Of a DNA stretch of 64,000 bases, positions 21,474 to 32,858 are shown in pieces (within the stretch, counting starts at the first letter, position 1; each line of letters starts with the position of its first letter). The position numbers and the translations under genes are program-made. The stretch covers positions 76,184,816-76,248,815 of the forward strand of contig OX352764.1 of NCBI GenBank assembly GCA_947095585.1, written 5' to 3'. The notes beneath the pieces are model-generated. The model saw only the letters and a program-made list of their open reading frames with translations. It ran no database searches and was not told the DNA's origin. Origin of the DNA: Nephrocerus scutellatus. Its lineage: Eukaryota; Arthropoda; Insecta; Diptera; Pipunculidae.

Positions 21474-24400
21474 GAAAATAATATTTTATATCAACCATCA
21501 ACCATGACATAACAACCAACCAAGCAATTCATAAAGAGTATTTTTTAACTTGGAAATACTTATATAAAATGAACCCTCGTGAATATTGTTTTAATTAATC
21601 GGGTTTTTTTTTCAAACTATGTAATCTAAAGTAAATGACAATAACATATAGCCAGGGAGTAGGGAGTAGCATTAAAAAATCCCCATCCGTACCAATTTTT
21701 TACGGAGGAACTCAATAAAATTACTGTCACATAAATTAGCCTTTTAAAGAAAATAAAAAAATATCTTGCAAGCAATAAAGATTCGCAACACCATCAAACA
21801 AAAAACACGCAAAACCGGATACGTGCGATGTGGCCTTATCAAGCTTTTTTGGCCGTTCAACAACGTCGAGACAAGCACATTAAAAATGCCATAAAAATCA
21901 TAAAAACACATTAGCGAAATCATAAATTGTTATCTCAGCAGCAATAAAATGAAACTGTCGACCAGCGAAGAAGAAGAAGCATGCGTTAAACCGAACAAGT
22001 ACAGTGCGGTATATGTACGAGTATGTACATAGTAAGCGTAGCGTACCAAACCACTGCCACGCATCAAAGTTCATGAAGCACTCACAGTCACGTCTCATAA
22101 AAAGCTGAAGATTGTTTTAAGATTTGTTATGGAGCACAATCAAAAGGCGAAACGTTACGGTCATCATCAATGCGATCTCAAGATGATGACTTGCGTTGCG
22201 AAGCGTTCAGTGTGTATCGTTCCGACAATTTTATCTGATGAAAACGAATGCGTTACACCATCTAACCAACTATGTGACGGTTTCGACGGCGCATTAACTT
22301 ATCAACATTTACGTCGCGAACAAAGGAAGCGATGTTTTTGCATCTACATCATCTGCATATGCGACGCAAATTGTGTCCGTAAAACCGAAAGTGAACATTA
22401 AATTGGCTGAATTTGCAAAAGTCAACCAACTAAGCCGTTAGCCCTTCCCAAAAGCCAGAACACTCGCTATTCCAGTGCCGATAAGGCGACAAAATGGGTC
22501 TGCGGGCGCCTCTTTAATAGTCTTGCACATAAATCTTCGGCATTCGACGATGATGGTGGTCTACTCACAAAAGATTACACTTTTAAATATATACCCAGTG
22601 CTACAATAAACGATGCAAATTTCTTATGGTTTCGTATTGAGTTGCAGAGCTTTTGATTCATTATAGCACGCGGTAAATCTTAATGTAATTGTGGTGCGAC
22701 TGTGAAGCGTATTACAATGTGTGTTTGTTTTACTAAAATAAAGTGGTGTGATAAACTGAAGCTTGGGCCCTAATAAGCAAACTTGTCGCATTTGGGCCGG
22801 TCAGCAACTCGAAACAAACTGAAGTCGAAGTTCGGTGACCGTGTTATCTCCAGAAATGGACCTCTAAATTGGCCGCCTCATTCATGTAATTTGACGCATA
22901 GGAAATTTTTTCATTGAAAGCAAAGTTTTTTTTTTAAATTAACTTATTTTGATTTTCAAACAAAAGATGTTTAATTTAACAAAATGTGGCTCCTCCAATC
23001 AAAAACCCATTAATTAGCATTACTCAAAGTTCTGTGTTTGAATTCACTACTCTACCTGTACTGATTCTAAGTTTGCTTTATCCAAAAGAGATCGAGAAGT
23101 GTCATATGACACGATATTGGTGGCCAATCAACAGGCCAATTTATTATATCAAAATTTCGGTCGGCATATGGAACGTAGCACAAATCTAATTCTTATTTTC
23201 AAAGAAATCGAGATGTCAAACTATATAGTAATTAAAAAAATACGTAAAAATAAAAAGAGTAGAACATATCATCAGTACTATCCACTCCGCCGATAAAACC
23301 GAAAGGGTTTAATAATTTTTTTTATCGTAATACCCTTAAAGATAGATTGTAAAATTTTTGATGTTGTGAATTTAACGGAACTAATCTGTTGCCACGCATA
23401 CCTTGCCTAACTACCAAAGCCCCTGAACTAAAGCTCAATCTCAATAAACGCGATACAAATGAAAACGTGCACAGAGGGGAAATACCTTCCATATCTTGCG
23501 CTCAGCAAAAACTAAACAAAGCTTAACTTACAGTTCTGCAGTATAATAAAAGTTAACTGTAATGAATTCAGTTCTACTGGTGTGGGTTGGTACTCTAGCT
23601 TCAGCTTGAACCGCTACAATATGAATAACAGGATAAACGAAATATTTAGTTGTTTTTGTCCTTCTTTTTTATGGGGTTTTTTTTTAACCTACTTCCCCAT
23701 CGAACTGTTCCGCACTGTTCCGCACTGTTTCCGTTTCCTCTATCAGTGCAAAAGGTATAATAAAAACGATAAAAAAAGAAATCCCATCTACACACGAAGA
23801 ATATTTTATTTTAATGTACATGAAAAATGATTATAAGAACGAAGGACTTTGCGAGCAAGCACCTCATTTATGGAAATCAAACAACGTTTATCATTTTTGC
23901 AGGCTTTCCAGGCGGGCTTTGTGTTGCATATTCCATACAGTGTATCTACGCTATCCTAACAAAGACAGGCGGCACACAAAAGCGCAGTTATCCCTTCCGA
24001 TTCGTTCCTTCGCCGCAAGGTCACTCTATATCACTGCGGTTGGTTGTGTCTTCCGTGCTGCCTGCTTTGCGTGCTTGCTCGCTGGTAGTCCGGACCACAG
24101 ACGAAGGCAAATAAATTTCTAAGATTATACGAAAATTTATAGTAATTTCTGTTTTAAATTGCACATTAAAAATTCGTTTTATGGGGCTGTGTGTGTGAGT
24201 GTATATTTGCATGAAAAATAACAATTTTTTGCTGAGTTTTTTTTAGTAAATGTTGTATATTATCAGCCAGTTGTAGTTGTATAAAAGTGGTAAGCCGCAA
24301 GGAGTCTTTCTTGAGGGGGGCTTTGAATTTATTACATCGTCGTTTGTTTGTAAATTAAGTGGCCGCCTGTCTCTTACACACAGTCTCTGCGGAGATTTTT

Positions 24401-24780
24401 GCTCGCATTGCTGTGCGCGGACATTATTAAAAATGAAATGAAGTTTTCATTAAGTGTTAAAAAGGACGTTAACTAACTTAGAGTTATTTAAGTAAAAATT
24501 TATTTAAAAAGCGTCTTTGAAAATCAACATAAATGGAAACGTATTTCAAAAACAATTCGTACATTCTGAAATGATAGCAACTATTCATCAACTATTCAGA
24601 TTCACTTCCTGAGAGGGGTGATGGCATTTTGAAACTTATTACACCCTCTATTTGTATTGACTTTAACCTTAACAGCATAGCCGTAGTATAACTTTATAAA
24701 TAGCAATACATAAGAACATGAAAGGAAAAATGCAAGTGTGAGGCAAACGTTGCAGTACATACAAACTTGGATGGACGGAT
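21474..24780. other. intergenic / upstream region of elB-like gene, no supported gene
   Basis: No transposon protein was recognised over 3.3 kb, unusual for this window. A 90-codon Met-initiated frame at 22129-22401 has mixed composition but no domain. The part 21780-22130 contains several ATAAA words (GCCATAAAAATCATAAAAAC) of the kind bound by posterior Hox/Caudal proteins, so it is a candidate regulatory stretch. Confidence 0.35.
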
Positions 24781-25845
24781 TTTTTTTTAAACATTTAGGT
24801 ATTATACAATTTTGACAAAACTAAACTTATAACTATTATTAATAAGTGTTGGCTCAACAATAGGGGCCCGACGTATTTACATTGTTTTAATTTCTTTTGT
24901 ATTGCTTATAATTAAACAATATTTTTGACTACTCAATCTACTACATGTTATATTTAAAGCAATTTAAATTTAAACAATAAATTTTAAAATAAAATAAAAA
25001 TGAAAAAAAATATAAGAGGATGTATAAACAGGGTTACCTTCAGCCTCTGTAATGTTGATTGCTGGCCTTCTCGTAGACGGAGACGTCTTCATTATTAAAG
25101 ATGTCGTCGAATCTAGCATCTGTGAATCCTCTGATGTTTATATAGCGGTGGCTTGGCTCGATTTCCTCGATTCTCAGTCCTTGCATCACCGGACTTGGAT
25201 GTGTTTCTAACCCATCAACGAATTTCTTTGCCATTTGGAACAAGTGGTCGGTTATTGGCAGCAGACCTGGCGCCTCGTAAAGTCTTGCAGACGACACAAA
25301 CTTATAGCTGTTTGGCACCCTCCAGAGTCCTGTACAGATCCTAAGCACCTTCCTTTCAAATAGGGAGATTTTCTTCATCGTTGTTGGTGAGACGGTGAAC
25401 CATATGGGATAGCCATAGGTTATCACTGGCCTGATGAGCTGCTTGTAGATGAGAAGCCTGGTGTTGTTGGACAGTCGGTTTCGTCTTCTTAGTAGCGGGT
25501 GCACCAAATGAAGAGCTTAGTTCGCTAATTTCATTGTTTTATCGAAGTGAGAGTTAAACTTGAGCCTCTCAGTAAAGTTGATTCCCAGGTACTTAGTCTC
25601 TGACTTGGTGTTTATTGTCGTGTTATCCGGAATGGTGATTTTTAAGGCTCTGCACCGGCTTGCGATTTTTCTTATCCTTGTTTCGGTTGCTGGTACTCGA
25701 AAGCAGATAAATTCCGATTTGTTGGCGTTGATCTTCAGTCCCCACTTCAGGTAGTACTCCCAAAGATTTCGGAGGTGTTCCTCCACTCTTCGGGCAGCTA
25801 TCTCAGGAGAGCGGGAAACGGCATATGTGATGGAACGTGGATGGA
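24781..25845 (-). mobile_element. jockey-clade LINE copy J1, 5'-truncated in the RT palm
   Basis: Two frames cover the end of ORF2: 25840-25517 (YAVSRSPEIAARRVEEHLRN, WGLKINANKSEFICFR, TKYLGINFTERLKFNSHF) and 25507-25040 (HPLLRRRNRLSNNTRLLIYK, QLIRPVITYGYPIWF, ERKVLRICTGLWRVPNSY). The FADDT part of the palm is missing upstream of YAVSRS. The minus strand then runs through an AT-rich 3' UTR to an A9 tract at about 24790-24781, the likely poly(A) tail. Only one frame break separates the ORFs, so this copy is fairly well kept apart from the truncation. Confidence 0.8.
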
Positions 25846-25965
25846 CAGATGAATGGCTTACTTCTATTAACAAGATTGTCGTATTAGGGTGGGTGTTAAT
25901 AAAATAATTGGGATAATTGGCTTTATTCTTGAATCTTTCCCATCTTAGAAAACTCACAAGACCTT

Positions 25966-28765
25966 TTCAATTCTTACAATCTAATTAGATATCAATTTCT
26001 TAGGACTTAACCTGTGATAATTCTCATGATTGTAATGCATTATTTGGTTAGTTTATGGTGATAACTTAACTAGATACAAAGAATCTTTGTTTTTAAGGCG
26101 CCGATATATAGGCCTCCATATTATTTCCCGAGTGAATGTGTTGGGATGTTGTTCTTTGTTGCTTGGTGAGGTGTTTTTTGCTGTATTTTTGTATTGTATC
26201 TGCTTCTGTTTCAATGTTGAGATCACGGTGTATTTTTTTGTTTCTTATGTACCAAGGTGCGCTTACCATCCTTCGTAGAATTTTTGATTGTTTACATTGC
26301 AGGTTTGTTATATTTGAAGCTCAGGCTGAGCCCCACAATCGTATACCGTAAGTCCAGATGGGTTAGAGTACCATTTTATACAGCAAGACATTACATGTTT
26401 GCCGATTCGCCAATTTATTTCAACACATTTGAGGTTCATTTATTGGCGTTTTCTTTCAATATGTTTCTTCCATGTTAGTCTTTTATCTAGATGTAGACCC
26501 ATGTACTTGATGGCCTCGCATTGTGGTATATTGATGTTGTTTAGCTTCACTGTAGCACAGGTTTGTTTACAGAGAGTGAATGTAATATGTGCCGATTTCC
26601 TACTTTTAGCTACTTCTTCTAATTGTTCTTGGAGAATTTTTGACGCTATTTGAGGATTTTCTTGGGAAGCCAGTAGTGCCGTGTCAGCTGCAAATGTTGA
26701 AACTGTTACGTAGTTTGAAGTCAGGAGGTCCGCTGTTAAAACAAGATATAAAACTTGTCCCAGTACACTGCCTTGTGGAACCCCTGTATAGATTTAAATT
26801 TGAAGATGCGCTATTGTGCTTGACCAAGAATTTCCTGTTTAGCAGGTAGTTTTTTATGATCGCATGATAGCTCGTTGGTAGCTGTGTCTTTGTGTAACTT
26901 TGTGAATAAGTCCGTCGTGCCATGCTTTGTCAAAATCTTGAGCGATTTCTAGAAATGGTGCTAAGCAGTACTTCGAATGCAGTTCAGATTTTTGATATGA
27001 TCCTATGCACTTGTTCTATGGTTCCGTGATCTTCTCTGAGCCCAAACTGGTGATTCGGTATGTTATTTTGATCTTCCGAAATTAGTTTGAGTTTTTTAAG
27101 AAGCATTTTCTCAAACAGCTTTGAGAGAATTGGCAGTAAGCTGATTGGGCGATACGAATCTTCTTTTGTTACATCTTTACCATGTTTATGGATCATTATC
27201 ATCTGCGAGATTTTCCATGTTTCTGGAAAATAGCCAGTTTTTATTATAGCGTTGAAAATAACGCTTATTAATTTGATACATGTATCTGGGAGTTCTGTAA
27301 GTATTTTTCCACTTATAAGATCATGAGACCATTATATTTAATTGGTTGGATTTCGGGAACTTCGACAACAGCTCCGAAACTTCATTGTTCTCGTTCGGGG
27401 TAAATACCTTAGCTAAATGTTGGTCGAATATGTTAGCTTTTTCTGTCTCGCTTCTGGCCCAGTTTCCATCGGCAAGGCGAATCGAAGAATAGTCTGTTGC
27501 TTTTGTCGTTGAAAGCTTGCTTAGACAGAGTGGGATTCCCTCATCATGTTCTTTTGTTAGCGCCTTTTTCAGATTTTTGATAGATTTGTTTAGTTTGGAT
27601 TTAAGTCCAGGTGATCTTTGTATTTATCATTGCCTGCGCAGTATCCGTTTGTTCTTCAACAGTAGCTAAATATTCTGTGAAGGGAGAGGCTTTTTCACCA
27701 TAGTACTGCTGGTGAATGTAGCATCCGTTGCTGCTTGATTTAAAGTAATTGTAAGTTATTGGACTGCTTCATCAATTTCCGATTTTGGTTTAAGTGGGAT
27801 GCTTAATGAGCACTCTTTTGTAAGTGAAGACTTAAATTGAGTCCAATTGGTGTTTTGGTCCGTTAAAAATGTATTAGATTCTAAACTTAGAACTCGCGTG
27901 CTTTGTTTTATTAAGATTGGTGAGTGGTCTGAATATAAATTGATAGCATGTTTCGGCCGTAGCATAAGTTCTACCAATACTCTTTGTTACACAGAAGTCG
28001 ATTAAATCAGGGTCTATCGAGTGGCCAATAGGTTGGTCTACCGCTAGATAATTGGTCTAGATTTCCTTCCTGCATACAATCCCACAGCTGCTTGCCTTTT
28101 GGTGATATTAACCTGGAGCCCCATTGAATATGTTTGGAGTTAAAGTCTCCTCATGCAATGAATTTGTCTCCTAATGTTTTGAAGTAGTTTACAAATTGAT
28201 CCTTTTTAATTGAATGTTTTGGAGTGCAATAGGCTGGGGATAAGGTGCACTTACCAGACCATTCTTCTAAGCAGATGCTAGTTGCTTGTATGTGATCCTC
28301 GCGATATTTTTTCAGTTCATGGTGTCTTATTCTCTTTCTAATGATAATTGCTGATCCTCCACGAGGTGTCCTGTTGGGATGTTGGGTGTCGTAAATTTTG
28401 TATCCAATAAAATTTATAAAACTCATTTGTGTAAAATATGTGTCAGAGACCATTATTATTTCAATGTTGTGTTCGGTAAGAAAGTGCTGTACTTTTTGTT
28501 TATTTATGTTGCGCTAGCCCACTGGCATTTCATAAGGCTAATTTGAGTTCATTTTGTATTTTGATTGTTCATTAATAATAGCATTAGGGTTATAATGTTT
28601 TGCAGCATGTTTGTTTCCATAATTTGCATGAATTTATTCAATGATTGCTTTATTTCGCACGGTACACGCAACTGTTTCTGCGATTGCTATTTTTGGGTTA
28701 ATGGTTGCAGAAATAATATTCTCATTGTTTAAGTGATTGTGTATTTTTGGACTAGATTAGATTGT
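25966..28765 (-). mobile_element. jockey-clade LINE copy J2, gag 3' end through RT tail, inactive
   Basis: From 28765 down: a decayed ORF1 end, an ORF2 start, then endonuclease (YKIYDTQHPNRTPRGGSAII, 28400-28340; NLYSDHSPILI, 27945-27910). RT follows: SYRPISLLPILSKLFEKMLL and PNHQFGLREDHGTIEQVHRI (27155-26990), YTGVPQGSVLGQVLY (26790-26740), and FAADTALLA where FADDT is expected (26700-26675). After that come YMGLHLDKRLTWKKHIERKR and the tail VSAPWYIRNKKIHRDLNIE (26270-26210). One catalytic Asp is Ala, and frames are broken in many places. The 3' end is probably near 25966. Confidence 0.8.
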
Positions 28766-29539
28766 TTGAAAACCACATTGAGCTGAAGGTGAACCACCTT
28801 AGACGCAGCTAAATGTTAAGAATTTCACAAGATGTTCAATATGTTACAGCAAAAATTGCTATGACTGCTTGGAGGTTATCAATAAATTCGACGCGATTAG
28901 ATAAGAATTTGCAAAAATTCAGGCTCCTTATCATTGTAATGTGGATGTAGAAATTCTGATTATTTGCTAAATGAATCATTTACGACTAAATGACTAATAG
29001 AAGTAAGTAAACAACAACAATATTCGATTCGATTGTTTTTTCGATAACACGTCGACGTATGCAATTACATTTTATTTATTGCTCACCTCTTATAAAGCTA
29101 ATATCGGATATTTGCTGCTATAATTTATTTGTAAAATTTATTGCCATCTCAATTATACTTAAGTTTTATTCTTTAGAAATTATAAATCTCATATTAAGGT
29201 TATGACTTTGAAGTATATTGCATGCGGCAAAGCTATAAATAATAATTTAATTATACCAGCGGTGCTTTTCCAAGTATTTGAAGATTTGAAGTTAAATTTA
29301 TGATGACTAATGATAAATTATTATTATTATTGGGGTACTTTTTATTTTGTTACGGCAAAATTAACTCAACTGCAAAATGCTGATAGTATATTTTATCATA
29401 ACAACACATAAAAATGGTAATAAAAATTTAATTACTAATGAGTAATTTTGTTTTTACACAATTTTCAACTACATAATTTTCAAGTACATAGCCAGCATTA
29501 TATATTTATTAGATTATTTGTGTGTACGTGCTTTCAGCC
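28766..29539. other. intergenic, no feature seen
   Basis: Strongly AT-rich spacer with a TTATTATTATTATTG patch near 29315. No coding or repeat signal is supported. Confidence 0.4.
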
Positions 29540-30150
29540 ATTAGCTAAATCCAATGCTTTAAGGCAAGCTTGTCTTGTTGGAAGGTTGAATAGCTTCGGA
29601 GATACTATTGGATTGTTTAAACATTTCTCTCTTTAACTTTTGTGCCAATCGGATTCATTATCCTACATTAAGGATAATGAATGGAATGATTTAAGCTGCA
29701 AAGATGCCTCAAATTCATTGAGCCAGAAAATATAGCAGTACAAAAAAAAGCCTATGATAAAAAATTAAGGCAAAAAAAATCGATATGTCTCAAAAGTAGT
29801 AAATTCTGGTCATTCGTGAAAAGAGATAAAAATTCCGCACGTCCTCAAATCCAACGCTCAATCTACATTCTGCAAATTTTTCTGGTAGCTCAACTTTTCT
29901 TCCGAGTATCAAACACTCTATGGAACAGATCTACTTTTGCACTCGTACAATGGCTAGAGTTTTAAGTGATATTCTATTCTTTTGGACTCTTTCTGACTAC
30001 TTGAGAACAGCATTTGTCCAGCCAATAAAAAAAAAACAGTCATCTATATGAATACGAACCAACCTTTAGCAATAACGTCACTTAAATTCAGTAGGGAGTG
30101 AGTATTGGAAAAATGTTGAAGTGACAGCAGCGTTACACGTGGAAAAACCT
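29540..30150 (+). mobile_element. non-LTR retrotransposon fragment (linker and first RT motif), family A-like
   Basis: Frames give SNALRQACLVGRLNSFGD near 29550, then SSKFWSFVKRDKNS (about 29795), the usual 'SKxFWSFVKxxRN' linker of family A. After it come a stretch like '...SFGLFLTT' and FVQPIKKK (about 30010), the 'PVPKK' RT motif. It is heavily decayed and short. Confidence 0.5.
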
Positions 30151-30324
30151 CTAGAAACCTCAGAAATCTAATATAATCAAATCCAACGAAATAATATAAT
30201 ACAATCAATATATAAAAAAACGAGTCCAATAAACAAATATTTTCGCAACAAAACCCACCGTTTATAAGTTTGTATAAGCAAACTACCCTGGACGCCGGCG
30301 AGCGTATTACCGGCAAATTACCTC

Positions 30325-30713
<389 letters not shown>

Positions 30714-30880
30714 CGAACGCACATCTTTTCTCAATTCAGCCCTTGCATTTATTTTAAATCGAGTTGACATAAAAAAAACATCTACATAGACTACAGGTAT
30801 ATAACACAAATAATAACAGTATTGGCAATAATAATTAAAAATTTATTTTTTTTTTTTAGCCTTAAAGCTGCGATTCGCGA

Positions 30881-31309
30881 TTAATGACAACATATCCTTC
30901 TCTTTCCGTTACTCAGTGTCTCGTGTACGAAATTCTTCTGGCGATCGGCGATCTCGATAGTTCTTTGCGTTTGATTTATCAGCGCTTCAATACTTCGTTT
31001 AATTTTGATGAGTTTTAGATTGATCCCGCGATTAACGCCGCAAAATTCCTGTGTGCTGCGCGCACTTGACAGGTAATTTGGCGATGATTTCTTTTTTAGA
31101 CGCAGTTTCATTATTGGCTTATTAGAATCGGTACTGCGACATCGATAATGGGCACAGATTCCAGCCAAATAATTGGAATAATTTTTCAGCAGCCATTCCG
31201 AATTGTAGCGGACATTTAGACGGCGGACTATTTGGATCGAGAAGTACAGAGACTTTTCTAGTATTTTGCAATTTTTAATGGCATAATCGAGTACTTTCTC
31301 TTCGTCCAT
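30881..31309 (-). CDS. intact intronless ORF, unknown protein (142 aa), possible retrogene
   Basis: Translation from ATG at 31309 gives a 142-residue protein beginning MDEEKVLDYAIKNCKILEKS and ending GKRRICCH. It is Lys/Arg-rich, with a hydrophobic-basic N-terminal half (SLYFSIQIVRRLNVRY, then LLKNYSNYLAGICAHYRC) and a helical C-terminal part (NLKLIKIKRSIEALINQTQR). There is no signal peptide or obvious membrane segment. Codon use (mixed third positions, many CGC/CTG/ATC codons) stands out from the AT-rich flanks, and there is no frame break. About 25-40 nt after the TAA the minus strand has an A13 tract, which fits a retroposed copy. I do not recognise the family. It may also be an ordinary single-exon gene. 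Confidence 0.55.
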   Translation of the reverse strand: MDEEKVLDYAIKNCKILEKSLYFSIQIVRRLNVRYNSEWLLKNYSNYLAGICAHYRCRSTDSNKPIMKLRLKKKSSPNYLSSARSTQEFCGVNRGINLKLIKIKRSIEALINQTQRTIEIADRQKNFVHETLSNGKRRICCH

Positions 31310-31739
31310 TTTTAGCGAGCAAATTTATAGGTATATACCAGATTGATTTATTGATGGGACTGCTTTGAACCGATCTTGAAGTTCTACTGCGTTCTTTTTT
31401 TCGTAATTACTTTATGTATTTGATTTTCAATGCCAATTTTTTTTAAACGGACATTTTTTTTATTGATTATTTTACCGTTTTCCGATTTTCGTATTTTAGT
31501 ATTTTTTAAGTCAGATCGGAAATCTATCGATTACTAGGATAGATATATTTTTTTAATTGCATACATATTGTTACGAAAAGTAGTAGATACATCGCATTGT
31601 ATAGGCTCGTCCAAAAATAAGCACTAAAGTTAGAATTAAAAATAGCATACTTTTAGGTTGTACGACTTATTAGATTATTTAAAATTTGAAATGTTACCGC
31701 CTGTAAGTTTGAAGTGCCTATGGAGTCGAAGAAAAACAG
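31310..31739. other. upstream flank of the 142-aa ORF
   Basis: AT-rich, with no coding signal. If the ORF is expressed, its promoter should lie here on the minus strand; I see no convincing TATA/initiator pair. Confidence 0.35.
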
Positions 31740-32110
31740 CTTGAATTGATTAATAGCTATCTTTTAAATTGCTCAATCCAAGTTGATTATGACGGCTTCT
31801 GATATTTACCGCGAAAATACGGTGTCCCTCAGGGCTGTGCATTGTCATCGACTCTCTTTCTACATTTCATAACGATCTTCTGTCTACTAGTTCTAATCCA
31901 CTTTACGTCACTTTTCTTTTGATGGGAGCCTGAACATTGACGAATGTTAAGCACGCAAATTTATTCAGATCTTGACAATACAAGAAAGTGGAGAGAATTA
32001 CAATAGAGTTGAATAAATTAAATGCATCTAAAAGAATTTGTTACTTTCAACTGTTATCGATGAATGGCACATGCAGCGAGAAAATTCTAGTTGCTTTCCA
32101 CCTCTTAACA
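31740..32110 (+). mobile_element. non-LTR retrotransposon family A, RT palm fragment (plus arm of an inverted pair)
   Basis: The DNA around 31815-31930 reads a GVPQGCALSSTLF block (GTCCCTCAGGGCTGTGCATT) and continues as in family A (compare 62487-62560). Frames are broken. It faces a reverse copy of the same segment at 32115-32250. Confidence 0.6.
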
Positions 32111-32114
32111 TTCA

Positions 32115-32438
32115 CTTTTGTTAAGGTCCCCAGCCTAAGAAAAGTGAGGGGAAGATGATTTGAAGTAGTAGACGTAAGATCTTTTATGAAAAGTAGAAAG
32201 AGTGTCGAAGACAGAGCACAGCCCTGAGGAACACCGTAGTTTCGCGGATAATATCAAAAAGCATCCAAATCAACTTGGATTGAACAATCGTTTTATGGGC
32301 GTTTATTCCGAGGGTATCAAACTGGTTTTTCATACATACTGCAATAAAGCAGACAAGGATAACATAGTGTGGTTGATTCGTGAGCTCATTTGAATGGACC
32401 GGTAAAGGTACTAATTGAAATGTTATTACCTGGCCCAC
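32115..32438 (-). mobile_element. non-LTR retrotransposon family A, RT palm fragment (minus arm)
   Basis: The minus strand contains GTTCCTCAGGGCTGTGCTCT (about 32236-32217), followed by CGACACTCTTTCTACTTTTC, matching the plus arm at 31826-31870 with a few changes. The upstream part on the minus strand shows a decayed finger/palm frame (84 codons, 32438-32184). No catalytic box survives. Confidence 0.55.
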
Positions 32439-32710
32439 AGAACAAACATTTGGATTTAGGGCGAAAATCGATGTACTTGTGCAGTCTCCAAAGCATAAGC
32501 GGAACTTAGATCTTCTACCAATTGACGCAAATAAAGGAGGAAATATTCACGGAATAGATTGGTTTGATGTCTTGGGATAAAAACTAAGTTGATGCTATTT
32601 TATATTTTGGAGTTACCAGTTAAATTGCATTGAAAACTTATATGTATATAGTATGCAATCCGTTTTCTAGCGTTTTCAATAAAAATCTCGGTTGCTGTCT
32701 TTGTTATAAA

Positions 32711-32858
32711 AACTATTTGTGCAGTATATGACTTCGGTTTATCTGTGGTTTAAAAACTAGTTGTGAAGTATATGACTTCGGTTTATCTGTGGTTTAAAAA
32801 CTAGTTGTGAAGTATATGACTTCGGTTTATCTGAAGTCATATACTTCACAACTAGTTT
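32711..32858. repeat. 44-bp tandem repeat ending in a perfect inverted repeat
   Basis: Units start at 32711, 32755 and 32799 with exact 44-bp spacing and share AGTATATGACTTCGGTTTAT. The third unit is cut after GGTTTATCT, and its first 26 bases (32798-32823) then reappear as an exact reverse complement at 32833-32858 around a 9-nt loop. The result is a perfect 26-bp-arm hairpin. Confidence 0.95.

Noticed and set aside
20482..21507. Two long plus-strand ORFs of 341 and 319 codons
   Set aside because: They are produced entirely by the CAATTTAT octamer array, which is stop-free in all forward frames; the translation is a repeated 8-residue cycle.
22129..22401. 90-codon plus-strand ORF as a gene
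   Set aside because: No domain, no supporting splice or context, and length is within chance expectation for this many frames.
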